Source of the DNA: Flagellimonas eckloniae
GTDB lineage: Bacteria; Bacteroidota; Bacteroidia; Flavobacteriales; Flavobacteriaceae
DNA: 64,000 bases
Assembly (NCBI RefSeq): GCF_001413955.1
Contig: NZ_LCTZ01000002.1
Coordinates: 806,001-870,000 of the forward strand
Direction: 5' to 3'
The notes under the pieces: model-generated
Database searches by the model: none
The model's input: the letters and a program-made list of their open reading frames with translations, nothing else
What the model was told of the DNA's origin: nothing
Shown here: positions 45,372 through 54,787 of the stretch, piece by piece
Layout: each line of letters begins with the position of its first letter
Numbering within the stretch: position 1 is the first letter of the stretch
Position numbers and translations under genes: made by a program

Positions 45372-46415
45372 CTATTTATTTTGGTTTATAAATTGTAGTA
45401 CTTCCTCGGCAAACTGGTTTGGTTCACTAAACATGGGTGAGTGTCCGGATCTTTCAAAAAACACAAGCTTTTTGTCACTGGAACCTAAATTATCAAAAGC
45501 TTCCTGGGCATAGAATTCTGGAACGACCATATCATGCCTTCCCCAAAGAATCAAAGAAGGAATGGTAATCTCTGAAAGTCTTTCAGTGAAGGACAATTCG
45601 CCAATGATATCTTCGTCCAAGATGGATTGAATTTTTAATAAGTTCCAGATAAAAGTGAGTACATTATAATCCGAAACCTTAACGTTTCCATTTTCTGCAT
45701 TGTTAATTATTCCGTCATCATTCAGATATTCTTCAGCATCAAACGCAAGGGTATTCAAAATGGCAAAATCGTCAAGACTCACTTCATCCGCATCTACCTT
45801 ATCCAGTTCATCATAAACCGACTCCCAAAAGAGAACACTATTTTCAAGTTCAATTTGAGCGGCCGCTACGCGCTCAAAGTTTCGTATGTACTCAAAATAG
45901 AGGTCTTTTGGGTTGTGGCTGCCATCCACGTTGATCCAACCCAAAAATTCACTTTGGTCTTTCAATAAGGTAGCCGGGCCCAATGCGCCTCCCCAGCTAT
46001 GTCCCAATAAAAAGAACCGAGAATCATTACCATAAATACGCTTTATAACTTTAACCAAGGCGAGTACATCCTCGGCCATTACATCAATCGTAACGTCATC
46101 TTCGGAATAATTTCCCTGTGACATTCCAGAACCTCGTTGGTCAAAATATACCACACCATAGTTATCCTCTATCTGATTAAATGCATTTCCCCTAAAACCT
46201 AATCCTAAACCGCCTGGGCCACCGTGTAAGGTGATAAGGAATATCTTTTCATTGGCATTCCCTTTGATATAAGCTGGCATATCGGCACCTTTATGACGTA
46301 CAAAAACTGTAGCATCAAGATTACTTAGCGTATGATCATTAGAACAGGCATTGACCAACAATGTGGCTATTGCCAGAAATCCTATTTTGATATTATTGGC
46401 AAGTGATTGCATCAT
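45372..46415 (-). CDS. Alpha/beta hydrolase lipoprotein (prolyl iminopeptidase-like)
   Basis: This 347-residue protein has a lipobox (TLLVNAC, Cys24) and an alpha/beta hydrolase fold of the S33 group: oxyanion loop HGGPGG, nucleophile Ser in GHSWGG, and a C-terminal acid and His in LWGRHDM and ERSGHSPMFSEP. It may be an aminopeptidase or general ester hydrolase on the envelope. Its start overlaps the stop of the upstream outer-membrane-like gene by four bases, so the two are cotranscribed. Confidence 0.85.
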   Translation of the reverse strand: MMQSLANNIKIGFLAIATLLVNACSNDHTLSNLDATVFVRHKGADMPAYIKGNANEKIFLITLHGGPGGLGLGFRGNAFNQIEDNYGVVYFDQRGSGMSQGNYSEDDVTIDVMAEDVLALVKVIKRIYGNDSRFFLLGHSWGGALGPATLLKDQSEFLGWINVDGSHNPKDLYFEYIRNFERVAAAQIELENSVLFWESVYDELDKVDADEVSLDDFAILNTLAFDAEEYLNDDGIINNAENGNVKVSDYNVLTFIWNLLKIQSILDEDIIGELSFTERLSEITIPSLILWGRHDMVVPEFYAQEAFDNLGSSDKKLVFFERSGHSPMFSEPNQFAEEVLQFINQNK

Positions 46416-47059
46416 TGTTTTTTATTTTTAAAATTGAACCGGAAACCATATTGCAACGAAAAGGTAGGCAAGGCTCCTGAATTGTATGGTGTTCTTAGGG
46501 TGTAGTTGATATTGAAATAGCTGCCAGAACGTACTTTTCCTTTGCGATGTTTGCCTATTCCAACAGATAACGAGGGTGCATAATATCCGCGTCCTGGCAA
46601 GAAAACCTTATCGACCGAATCGCCATTGACCTCGTAGGTCTCAGGTAAAAAAGAACGATAATATCCTAAAGGATTTAGCTCGATGTTAAACTGTTTTCCC
46701 TTTTTATTGGTACGGCGCCAGGTAAGTCCGAAATTAGTGTAGGCCCCAGTATCCGTTTTTGATGAAAAGTTAGTTACAAACCCCAAATTTCCATTAAATA
46801 GGAACTGATGGGTATTGGTTCGCTCTTTATCGTTACGGGTTTTTGTTTTTTCGTTTTCTTTCCATAGGTATTCTGCGCCTACTGACAGGCCATTGCTCCA
46901 AAACACAGTCCCCACTAACCCCACTTTAAATTCAGTTCTGTCCAAAAAAGATTCTGGGAGTTCGGTGTTTGTCGTTTTCTTTTTTGATTTGATTTGCCCG
47001 TAGCTAAAGACGGTGAATAGGAATAGACAAAGTAAGAGTAACCGTAATTTACGTCTCAT
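46412..47059 (-). CDS. Predicted outer-membrane beta-barrel protein, unknown
   Basis: This 215-residue protein has a signal peptide (about 1-21, ending SYGQ) and alternating amphipathic strands ending in an aromatic C-terminus (FSLQYGFRFNFKNK), which suggests an outer-membrane barrel. No specific family is recognised. It is the first gene of a pair with the S33-type hydrolase gene, with which it overlaps by four bases. About 260 bp of spacer separates it from the universal stress protein gene. Confidence 0.7.
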   Translation of the reverse strand: MRRKLRLLLLCLFLFTVFSYGQIKSKKKTTNTELPESFLDRTEFKVGLVGTVFWSNGLSVGAEYLWKENEKTKTRNDKERTNTHQFLFNGNLGFVTNFSSKTDTGAYTNFGLTWRRTNKKGKQFNIELNPLGYYRSFLPETYEVNGDSVDKVFLPGRGYYAPSLSVGIGKHRKGKVRSGSYFNINYTLRTPYNSGALPTFSLQYGFRFNFKNKKQ

Positions 47060-47315
47060 ATGTTTGATTGATGGAAGACAAAAATATCTTTACAAAAACC
47101 AATTACCGTTAAAGATTGTGTAATTAAAACTTAAGGAATAGATAAAAAACAGCTGAACTAATTACTCTTTCCATTGTTTGCATATATTTTACTTGGGAGT
47201 GGATACTTTATAATTCGACTGCGCTCAGCACGGGTACCACGTCAAATGTATCATAATTTATATTATGTAAAATAGAAATTATAAGAATCAATCATCCCCC
47301 ATTTGTGATTCTATA

Positions 47316-48086
47316 TTATGACATGATCAATACAGGAACATTTAGTTTTCGTATCACCTGTTTTGCATTACCACTTTGAAAACTTAATTCGCCTTTTGAA
47401 GTTTTGGGAATGCAAAGTAATTTTGTGTTCGTTCGATCCACATATGAGGCAATTGCATCCAATGCATGTGCTCCTTCTGAAAAAACGTAGGAAACGGTGT
47501 TTTCCAAATCTGTTTTTTCTTTGTGTTCCATTTGGGAATCCTTTATACTGAATATACGCACCGGTGCACTGCTTTGTCCCTTTAAATCATTGATTATTTC
47601 AAAATCACTTCCTTTTAGGTCATCGAATACCCCTAAGGAGATATCTTCAAATGAATGAAAATTATGCCCTTCATCCATTATCAACACATTAACCTTATCA
47701 TTTATAGATTTGATGAATCTTGATTTTTTCTTTGAAAGTACTAGAATATCCGGTTTAGCATCAGCAACATACTCTTTCAACTTATTTTTTATATTTCCGT
47801 AGGTCATTTGAACCGAAATAGGATAACTTTCACTTTCACTAACTTCTTCCGCTATTTTGGTAACCTTGGCCTTTGAATCACGCCTATCCTCATTAATAGC
47901 TCGCATCGCTGATAGTTGGTTGTCATATTTAACCACATCGACAGGAGTTTTCACAAAAAACACTTCTACCGTCCCATTTATGATTTTGGCTAATTGAACC
48001 GCATTGGTCAATACTGCTTCCGATGTGTTGGACAAATCCATCAATACGGATAAGCGATATTTTGAAGGGTTGTTTTTAGTTTTCAT
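47316..48086 (-). CDS. Universal stress protein-like, two-domain
   Basis: This 256-residue protein resembles two fused UspA domains. The first half contains LSVLMDLSNTSEAVLTNAVQLA and PDILVLSKKK; the second ends with LLCIPKTSKGELSFQSGNA and VPVLIMS. The glycine loop for nucleotide binding is only partly conserved. Such proteins respond to energy or stress state. It is monocistronic; a terminator hairpin of the preceding gene lies upstream at 48201-48231. Confidence 0.8.
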   Translation of the reverse strand: MKTKNNPSKYRLSVLMDLSNTSEAVLTNAVQLAKIINGTVEVFFVKTPVDVVKYDNQLSAMRAINEDRRDSKAKVTKIAEEVSESESYPISVQMTYGNIKNKLKEYVADAKPDILVLSKKKSRFIKSINDKVNVLIMDEGHNFHSFEDISLGVFDDLKGSDFEIINDLKGQSSAPVRIFSIKDSQMEHKEKTDLENTVSYVFSEGAHALDAIASYVDRTNTKLLCIPKTSKGELSFQSGNAKQVIRKLNVPVLIMS

Positions 48087-48200
48087 AGTTGCTGTTTTTT
48101 TAATTGTTGCACATCAAAACCGACATGAGTACACTTAAATATAACACGAATACTGTTAATTTACAGTGGTTTAACTTTTAATTAATAAAAATGTCAGGTG

Positions 48201-48231
48201 AAAAAAGGAGACTCTTTAAGAATCTCCTTTT
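48201..48231 (-). terminator. Terminator after the dienelactone hydrolase gene
   Basis: A 12-bp stem (AAAAGGAGATTC with GAGTCTCCTTTT, one U-G pair) with a 5-base loop and T-run sits just after the stop at 48254 on the minus strand, and before the universal stress protein gene. Confidence 0.7.
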
Positions 48232-48253
48232 ACTATTCTAAAGCCTAAAGTGG

Positions 48254-49090
48254 TTAAAAAGTCTCCTTAAGGAGTATTTGCAGACTTTCCCATGACTTTT
48301 TGTCCGCATCTGCATCATATACCAATGGCAATTGGAATTTTTCACCATTTACATCCGCATCTTTACTTGTAAAACTATGTTTTACCCCGGGATAGGAAAC
48401 ATATTCGTATTTCGCTTGGATTGAATCCATGGCAGTCTTAAATGCGACAACGGATTCAGGGCTAACAAATGGGTCATCCGCACCATTGCATACCAAAACC
48501 CTCGCCTTAAGCCCCTTATTTGGCATTACGGGAAGTTGCACCCCACTATGAAATGCAGCCACGGCATCTAAATCGGCACCGGAGTTGGCCATGGTAAGCG
48601 CAACACTACCTCCAAAACAATAACCTATTGCGGCTATTTTTTCTTCATCAACGGATTCTTGTTTTTTTAAGAGTTCCAAAGCTGCATTGAATCGAGCCTT
48701 TGCTTCAGGTAAATTGGTCATTACACTCATGGCAAATTTTCCGGCATCATCTGGGTGGTTTGCTTGCTTTCCATCGCCATACATATCAATAGCCATTGCA
48801 GTATACCCTAATTCGGCGAGCATGTCCGCACGTTTTCTGACGTAATCGTTGTGCCCCCACCATTCATGTACAATCAATATTCCAGGCCGTTTTTTCTGAT
48901 TATTTTCATCAAAAGAAACATAGCCCTTGAGATTTGTAGAGTCCGAAGCATAGGTAACCTCCTCCCCTTTTACTTTTACTGGCAGTTCTTGGTTGCTTTG
49001 CTCTGTATTGTTTTTATTTTCAGATTTCTGTTTGCAGGACGTTGTGACAATTAAAAATGCACACAACATGAAGGTGATAAAAGCTTTCAT
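48254..49090 (-). CDS. Dienelactone hydrolase-family lipoprotein
   Basis: This 278-residue protein has a lipobox (LIVTTSC) and an alpha/beta hydrolase domain of the dienelactone hydrolase family: VHEWWGHNDYVRKRADMLA near the start, nucleophilic Cys in GYCFGG, acid in CNGADDPF and His in PGVKHSF. Substrates of exported members are unknown. The ATG at 49090 is chosen because it starts the signal peptide; an in-frame extension to 49126 is less likely. A stem-loop terminator follows the stop. Confidence 0.85.
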   Translation of the reverse strand: MKAFITFMLCAFLIVTTSCKQKSENKNNTEQSNQELPVKVKGEEVTYASDSTNLKGYVSFDENNQKKRPGILIVHEWWGHNDYVRKRADMLAELGYTAMAIDMYGDGKQANHPDDAGKFAMSVMTNLPEAKARFNAALELLKKQESVDEEKIAAIGYCFGGSVALTMANSGADLDAVAAFHSGVQLPVMPNKGLKARVLVCNGADDPFVSPESVVAFKTAMDSIQAKYEYVSYPGVKHSFTSKDADVNGEKFQLPLVYDADADKKSWESLQILLKETF

Positions 49091-49167
49091 GGTATCAAAT
49101 TTTAAAATGAACCTAAAGATAACCAAAGATGAACAATGCCACTTTGTTTTGCACCTATCCAGTATGA

Positions 49168-50538
49168 CTAAAACAGATGTTTTAGCTTTTTAACCCATTT
49201 TACGGGAATGGTATATGGAGCGTATCGAATTGGAATGTCTATCCAATTGGGCTTTCTTATTATTGCTTTTTCATGAGAGAACAAGTCGAAGGAGTGTTTA
49301 CCATGATATCCTCCAATTCCGGACTGCCCTACCCCTCCAAATGGTAATTTCTTGTTGGTGATCTGCATAACAACATCATTGATGACACCTCCCCCAAAAC
49401 TATTGGAATTGATCATCCGTTTCTGAAATTTCTTGTTTGTTGAAAATACATAAAGTGCCAACGGCTTCCCGTAGCGGGATATGTGTTGATGGATATCCTC
49501 TTCGGATGAATAGGATAGTATTGGAAGTATTGGCCCAAAAATCTCTCCTTGCATAAGTTCGCTTTCCACCTTTGGTTCATCTATCAATGTGGGCTCTATA
49601 AATTGTTCTGTATCCGCGTAATTCCCTCCGAACAAAATGTTTTGCCTATCCAGCTTACTTTTTAAGCTATTGTAATGGTCAGAGGTAACTATTCTGGCAA
49701 AATCCTTTGATTTTTGTATGTCCTCGCCATAAAAGGTGGTGATGTGATGCTTCAATTCTTTTATCAAGGTTTCTTTTACGGATGCATGGACCAAAATATA
49801 GTCGGGAGCAATACAGGTTTGCCCAGCATTTAAAAATTTTCCCCATACAATTCGCTTTGCAGCAAGCTTAATGGATGCAGTCCCATCAACAATACAGGGA
49901 TTTTTACCACTTAATTCCAAAGTAACCGGGGTAAGTTTTTCGGCGGCACTTCTATAGATGATCTTACCCACTCGTGAACTTCCTGTAAAGAAGATATAAT
50001 CCCATTTCTCGGACAAAAGTGATTGTGAAACTTCCACTCCTCCTTCAACAACGGTTACATATTCGGGTGGAAATACATTTTTAATGATATCCGCTATGAT
50101 TCGTGATGTGTGCGAAGATAGCTCTGAAGGTTTGAGCAGTACTGTATTCCCTGCGGCCAAGGCTCCGATTAGTGGAGATATGGAAAGTAAAACGGGATAA
50201 TTCCATGGGGCAATAACCAATACATTTCCATAGGGCTCTTTATAGATATAGTCTGAAGAAGGAAAGTTTCCCAGTGTTGGACTTGCTTTGGTAGGTTCAC
50301 TCCAAAAAGCTACGTTCTTCAATGCATGCTTTAGTTCAGAAAGAACCAATTGGGTTTCAGTGGCAAGCGCTTCAAACTTTGGTTTTTTAAAATCAGCATA
50401 TAAGGCATCACAGATGTCATCTTCCCTTAAAACTAATTCCTTTTGTAAAAGCTTTAGGTATTTTTTCCGAAATCCAACATCCTTTGTCTTCTGTCCAGCA
50501 AAGAATTCACGTTGTCTTTTTACCAAATCTCCTATCAT
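49168..50538 (-). CDS. Aldehyde dehydrogenase
   Basis: This 456-residue NAD(P)-dependent enzyme of the ALDH family shows the catalytic Cys242 in NAGQTCIAPD and the base Glu208 in TLELSGKNP, with the cofactor loop FTGSSRVG. The short length and hydrophobic C-terminal tail resemble class 3 (fatty aldehyde) enzymes. It oxidises aldehydes to acids; the natural substrate is not evident. It is monocistronic. Confidence 0.9.
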   Translation of the reverse strand: MIGDLVKRQREFFAGQKTKDVGFRKKYLKLLQKELVLREDDICDALYADFKKPKFEALATETQLVLSELKHALKNVAFWSEPTKASPTLGNFPSSDYIYKEPYGNVLVIAPWNYPVLLSISPLIGALAAGNTVLLKPSELSSHTSRIIADIIKNVFPPEYVTVVEGGVEVSQSLLSEKWDYIFFTGSSRVGKIIYRSAAEKLTPVTLELSGKNPCIVDGTASIKLAAKRIVWGKFLNAGQTCIAPDYILVHASVKETLIKELKHHITTFYGEDIQKSKDFARIVTSDHYNSLKSKLDRQNILFGGNYADTEQFIEPTLIDEPKVESELMQGEIFGPILPILSYSSEEDIHQHISRYGKPLALYVFSTNKKFQKRMINSNSFGGGVINDVVMQITNKKLPFGGVGQSGIGGYHGKHSFDLFSHEKAIIRKPNWIDIPIRYAPYTIPVKWVKKLKHLF

Positions 50539-50632
50539 AAATACCTGTCCTTTTGAATATCAGCAACAAAAAAATAGTTAATACTACAAATATAGGATAT
50601 ATAGGAAATGGCTCCGCTGGATTACATCCAAC

Positions 50633-50659
50633 AAAAAAGCACCGGAATTACCCGATGCT
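50633..50659 (-). terminator. Rho-independent terminator after the lipoprotein gene
   Basis: On the minus strand an 8-bp stem (AGCATCGG with CCGGTGCT, one U-G pair), a 6-base loop and a run of six T follow the stop of the gene ending at 50682. It closes that transcript before the aldehyde dehydrogenase gene. Confidence 0.75.
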
Positions 50660-50681
50660 TATATTTTAAGAAATTATGTTT

Positions 50682-51476
50682 TTATAAAGTTACTTCCTGA
50701 GTATTTCCGTTTGGAAAAACAAGGGTAGCAACATTATCACAGGTACCATCACCAAAATCAATTGTAATGGTAAGCCCGTTTTTATTTACATCCATGCTTC
50801 CTGAGGTTAAATACTCACAACCAAAATTACCCGCTAAATCGGTAATGGTCTCAACAATGTAGGTGTTTCCATCAGCTTCTACCTGCCAAGTTCCTGAAAG
50901 AGTGAATATGCTTGTCTCTAAATTTTCACCAAAGGTGAATGAAAAAACCTTCGTGCCATTTTCTGAAATAACACTTTCATCTTCCATCTCAACAGACATA
51001 TTGCTAACTACAGTGAAAGCGATTGTACCTTGTTCAATATCACTACCCAAAGTGTAGCTTCGTGTTCCGTTAAGTTTTAGGGTTCCTACATAAAAGTCAA
51101 CATAAGTCGCCGTAAACGCAGAAGTTTCGTTTTCAAGATTGTATGTTACCGTCAATGTGCCATTTATGTTTTCAGTTCCATTCAGCACACAATTGTTGAA
51201 CGTTACCGTGTAGCCAGTTTGGGTGTATTCGGCCGAATAACATTCATTTGACACGCCTGTAGATTTGCTAGCTGTTGCATCCAAAGTAAACAGTTCTGCC
51301 AAGGCGCTATCTACGGCACCAGCAGCGTCATCAGTTTCTAAAATGATTTGAAGTTCTGTTTGGGAAAGCTCTACTTCTCCATTGTATGAATTTGCATCTT
51401 CGCTACATCCTTGCAAGAAGAGAAGAGCGAAAGCGGTAATTGACAATGCATGGATTATTCTAGTTAGTCCATTCAT
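50682..51476 (-). CDS. Lipoprotein of unknown function
   Basis: This 264-residue protein has a lipobox (LLFLQGC, Cys24) and a beta-rich body with many Thr, Glu and Asn residues, such as NINGTLTVTYNLENE. I recognise no family. A rho-independent terminator on the same strand, at 50633-50659, ends the transcript. Confidence 0.65.
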   Translation of the reverse strand: MNGLTRIIHALSITAFALLFLQGCSEDANSYNGEVELSQTELQIILETDDAAGAVDSALAELFTLDATASKSTGVSNECYSAEYTQTGYTVTFNNCVLNGTENINGTLTVTYNLENETSAFTATYVDFYVGTLKLNGTRSYTLGSDIEQGTIAFTVVSNMSVEMEDESVISENGTKVFSFTFGENLETSIFTLSGTWQVEADGNTYIVETITDLAGNFGCEYLTSGSMDVNKNGLTITIDFGDGTCDNVATLVFPNGNTQEVTL

Positions 51477-51596
51477 GATACTAAAGTTATGGGGTTATGC
51501 TCCACTAACGGTAAGCGGGCTTTTTTAGTGTGCATTTCTTTGTTTTATCGATGAATTGCTTCCTAGAAAACAACACAAACGCCCCCATGTTTTACT

Positions 51597-52790
51597 TTAA
51601 ATTACTTCAACAATATCTGTTTGATCAGCACTGAACTGCATTCGTTTTCCAGACCAATATGAAGCAGCAGCCAAATGGGAAGGTTTAACGGCGTTTAGTC
51701 CCACATCAATAGGCGCTGTGAGCTGTGCTCCCGTTTTAATGGCATCAAAAAAGTTTTTGACATGTGCATGGGTAAGATTTTCATCATTTTGGAAAATAAC
51801 CGGTTCACCTTTATGCGGTGTATAGATGTATCCAGCCCGAAAGAGTTCCAATTGACCTTCTGTACCATGAAAAAGAACAGAGTCGTGTTTGTTTTTTACA
51901 GGCATAACGCTACATTCAAAAGTAAAATTCCATCCTGCCTTATATTTAATAATGGTATTGACCGTATCTGGATTGGTTCTGTCATCTTTTAGGTGATAGA
52001 TACCTCCTGTTGTAACTGCATCTAAAGGATTTGTATCATCCATCATCCATTGGGCGACATCACCCCAATGGGTCAAAAGATCAGATAGAATTCCAGTACC
52101 GTATTCCTTATAATGGCGCCATCCATCGTATCTTGGCCAGTAGTAATCCATTTTTTGTGAAGGTCCAAGAAAGGTATCCCATTTGAAGTTTTTTGGCATT
52201 GGTCGCTGTTGCAACTGGCGCCTTTGCCAGCCAAAATTGCTCCAAACTGCCCTAACAAAAACCATATCCCCCAGTTTTTTGGAACCTCCAAAGAATTCTT
52301 CTTTTACTCTTTGATACATCTGTCCGCTGCGCTGTTGTGTTCCTGTTTGGCACACTACCCCACTATTGGCTACTGCTTCTTTTAGCATAGGACCTTCGTT
52401 ATAATGTAAGGTCACCGGTTTTTCCAAGAGTAGGTGCTTCCCAGCCGCTAAAATTCGGATCGCGTAATTTTTATGTAAATGGTCAGGTGTGGCCAACAAT
52501 ATCGCATCAACAGCATCATTGGATAATACTTCCTCCAAATCATAGGTCATTGGAATTTTGCCCAACTCCAAATATTCCGTTGTTCTTTTTACTTGTTCAT
52601 CCCAAACATCGCAAAACATTACCGGTCTTATCTGATTGGTCTTCAACATCTCTCCCAACACCCATCTACCCCGTCTCCCTGCTCCTACAACTGCAAGGCC
52701 TATTTTATCATTGGACCCAAGAATATTTCCATAAGATGCTGCAGTTAATGCCACTGCTCCTGTTCCTATTATAAAATCTCTTCTCTTCAC
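51597..52790 (-). CDS. Tat-exported Gfo/Idh/MocA-family oxidoreductase
   Basis: This 397-residue protein has a twin-arginine-type signal (MKRRDFIIGTGAVALTAAS), a Rossmann cofactor domain with VVGAGRRGRWVLGEML and the catalytic EKP Lys in LLLEKPVTLHY, and a C-terminal substrate domain with GTGILSDLLTHWGDVAQW. Family members use NAD(P) for sugar oxidation, dehalogenation or related chemistry; Tat export would allow a folded, cofactor-loaded enzyme in the periplasm. It is the second gene of a pair with the hydrolase gene upstream (17 bp gap). Confidence 0.86.
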   Translation of the reverse strand: MKRRDFIIGTGAVALTAASYGNILGSNDKIGLAVVGAGRRGRWVLGEMLKTNQIRPVMFCDVWDEQVKRTTEYLELGKIPMTYDLEEVLSNDAVDAILLATPDHLHKNYAIRILAAGKHLLLEKPVTLHYNEGPMLKEAVANSGVVCQTGTQQRSGQMYQRVKEEFFGGSKKLGDMVFVRAVWSNFGWQRRQLQQRPMPKNFKWDTFLGPSQKMDYYWPRYDGWRHYKEYGTGILSDLLTHWGDVAQWMMDDTNPLDAVTTGGIYHLKDDRTNPDTVNTIIKYKAGWNFTFECSVMPVKNKHDSVLFHGTEGQLELFRAGYIYTPHKGEPVIFQNDENLTHAHVKNFFDAIKTGAQLTAPIDVGLNAVKPSHLAAASYWSGKRMQFSADQTDIVEVI

Positions 52791-52806
52791 TTTATTTAGT
52801 TAGAAA

Positions 52807-54099
52807 TTAGTCGGTAGCAGGTGTTGTATGAAGTAATTCCATGCCGATAGAAGTTCTTGGTTTAAAACCCTTCCAATTTCCCGTATTTGCATCAGGTTCA
52901 AGGTCTAAGTACTCGGCATAATCCATTTCCTGTAAATGAATTCCCAAGAATGCGGTTATAAAATGTTGGTTCACATTATTGATACGGCGCATATCCCAAA
53001 CGGAATCCGCGTATCTTAAATATTCATCAATATGAAGTCCAGGTTTCATGGTATCTGGAACAGGTGGGTTTGGAGCTACATTATGTCTTGCATTTATATA
53101 GGTCAACAAATAGCGATCACTGTTTATTGCTCCTTCATAGATTGCTTTAATTCCTTTTTCATATCCAGATATGTCATCTTGACTACCCGCAACAAAAAGC
53201 GTTGGGGTTTTTAAGCCCGCCAATCCCATAGTATCCCAAACCCCATTGGTCATACCCCAAGGCGCAAGGGCAACAAAGGCTTTGATTCGTTGGTCAATTG
53301 AACTTTTATATGCTTCATTGTCCATGCCTCTTTTATCCAAAGCATCGCTTCCTCCTGTCATGGATTTAAAAAAGCCAATTGCAGCGGCACTATATCCAGC
53401 TCCGCAGGTATTGAGACCACCATATCCACCCATGGAATAACCTATTAATCCCGTTTTGGAAGTATCGACCAATCCGGCTAAAAAGCTATCGCTTGAAGGA
53501 GATGCGAGTTTTTCAATTTCATTAAGCACAAATAATTGATCAAGAGATCTATTTGCCAATGTACTGGTGAAGTTGGCCGCATCTTTATAGGTTGAATCTG
53601 TATGGTCAATAGAAACGACCACATATCCTTTTGAAGCCAAATTTTCAGCCAAATAGGTAAATAGAAAACGGGAACCTACATATCCATGGGATAAAATAAC
53701 AAGCGGATATTTTTTTTCAGTTTTTACAATTAAAGCGTTTCGTAAAGCTCTTCCTTTAAATTTAAAAGGTACAAGGGGGCGTTCCGCTCTTCCATTTGTT
53801 CCCAATACCTGTGTATAGGTTTCAATTTCATCAACATTCTGTGGAATTGTAGCTGGATACCATACTTCCACCGTAATGGGGCGGTCGTACAATTGACCTT
53901 TTCCGTCTTTGATGCTAAGAATGTCCAATTGATTTTTATTGACCAAATCCAGTGTCTGAACCCCTACTCCATTATCTCCTCTGGCAGAAAGTTCTGGGGC
54001 ATCGGGAAGGGCGTCTCCAACTAGAAAATTTTCTTGGGAGAATGTACTTTGGTGAACGGTAAAAAATGCTAGCGTAAAAAAGAAGGAAAGAAATTTCAT
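52807..54099 (-). CDS. Exported alpha/beta hydrolase (PAF-acetylhydrolase-like)
   Basis: This 430-residue protein has a signal peptide (about 1-21) and an alpha/beta hydrolase body with the opening RPITVEVWYPATIPQ, nucleophile Ser in GYSMGGYGG, and acid/His in FVAGSQDDIS and NARHNVAP. This pattern is near the platelet-activating-factor acetylhydrolase or chlorophyllase-like group. It is the first gene of a pair with the Gfo/Idh/MocA gene. Confidence 0.8.
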   Translation of the reverse strand: MKFLSFFFTLAFFTVHQSTFSQENFLVGDALPDAPELSARGDNGVGVQTLDLVNKNQLDILSIKDGKGQLYDRPITVEVWYPATIPQNVDEIETYTQVLGTNGRAERPLVPFKFKGRALRNALIVKTEKKYPLVILSHGYVGSRFLFTYLAENLASKGYVVVSIDHTDSTYKDAANFTSTLANRSLDQLFVLNEIEKLASPSSDSFLAGLVDTSKTGLIGYSMGGYGGLNTCGAGYSAAAIGFFKSMTGGSDALDKRGMDNEAYKSSIDQRIKAFVALAPWGMTNGVWDTMGLAGLKTPTLFVAGSQDDISGYEKGIKAIYEGAINSDRYLLTYINARHNVAPNPPVPDTMKPGLHIDEYLRYADSVWDMRRINNVNQHFITAFLGIHLQEMDYAEYLDLEPDANTGNWKGFKPRTSIGMELLHTTPATD

Positions 54100-54248
54100 G
54101 GAAAGAATTTAGAATTATGGTGTCAATTTCCTAAAAATAGCGATTTTTTATGCGAAAAGTTCAATTGGAAACACTCCTTTGTCAATCGGCGGTGGTTGTA
54201 AAGCTGAGTAATTACAAAATTGCTTTACTTTACAATAAAAAATGGCTT

Positions 54249-54731
54249 ATGAATCTTATTAAAAAAGTACCCCTTCTTGTTTGTTTTGTATTGCTTTTAT
54301 TTTCTTGTAGCATCGATGATGGTGAACAAGGAATAGACCCACCCAATTTTGATGTTATTGGTCTTTGGGATTTGGTTGAAGTGAATGTGAATCCAGCGCA
54401 GGATATTAATATGGATGGTACGGCTTCTACCAACTTAATTGACGAAATGGATTGTATTTCTGGAACATTATTGATTGACGGAGATTTGGTCTGGACCTAT
54501 GAACAGACAGATATCGCCGTTTCACCGATTACCAACAATCAATATGTTGTTACCTGTCTGGAAAGTGTTACTGCCACGGGCACCTGGTTTTCAGATGAAG
54601 TTGAGGCAACTTTTGATGGAAATTCAGTGTTGACAGCATTACAGATTGATGGTGAGTTGTTAGTCAATCAATTGGGTCAAGACTTGCCGGGTATTCAAAG
54701 TTACGTGTATGAGCGACGGATTGTAAATTAA
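54249..54731 (+). CDS. Small lipoprotein, lipocalin-like
   Basis: This 160-residue protein has a lipobox (LLLFSC, Cys19) and a small beta-barrel pattern starting NFDVIGLWDLVEV, with a Cys pair in EMDCISG and VVTCLES, like bacterial lipocalin-domain lipoproteins. The ATG at 54249 matches the signal; a frame to 54150 adds 33 residues without a signal. The divergent neighbour is the hydrolase gene at 52807-54099. Confidence 0.72.
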   Translation: MNLIKKVPLLVCFVLLLFSCSIDDGEQGIDPPNFDVIGLWDLVEVNVNPAQDINMDGTASTNLIDEMDCISGTLLIDGDLVWTYEQTDIAVSPITNNQYVVTCLESVTATGTWFSDEVEATFDGNSVLTALQIDGELLVNQLGQDLPGIQSYVYERRIVN

Positions 54732-54772
54732 ATTTGTTGCCCTTTTTAACATGGAATAGCCCTTGCCTTGCA

Positions 54773-54780
54773 TATATTTG
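54773..54780 (+). promoter_or_regulatory. TATATTTG promoter -7 box
   Basis: This is an exact match to the flavobacterial TAnnTTTG box, ending seven bases before the ATG at 54788, which predicts a very short or absent leader. The -33 element is weak. Confidence 0.4.
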
Positions 54781-54787
54781 AAAAGTT

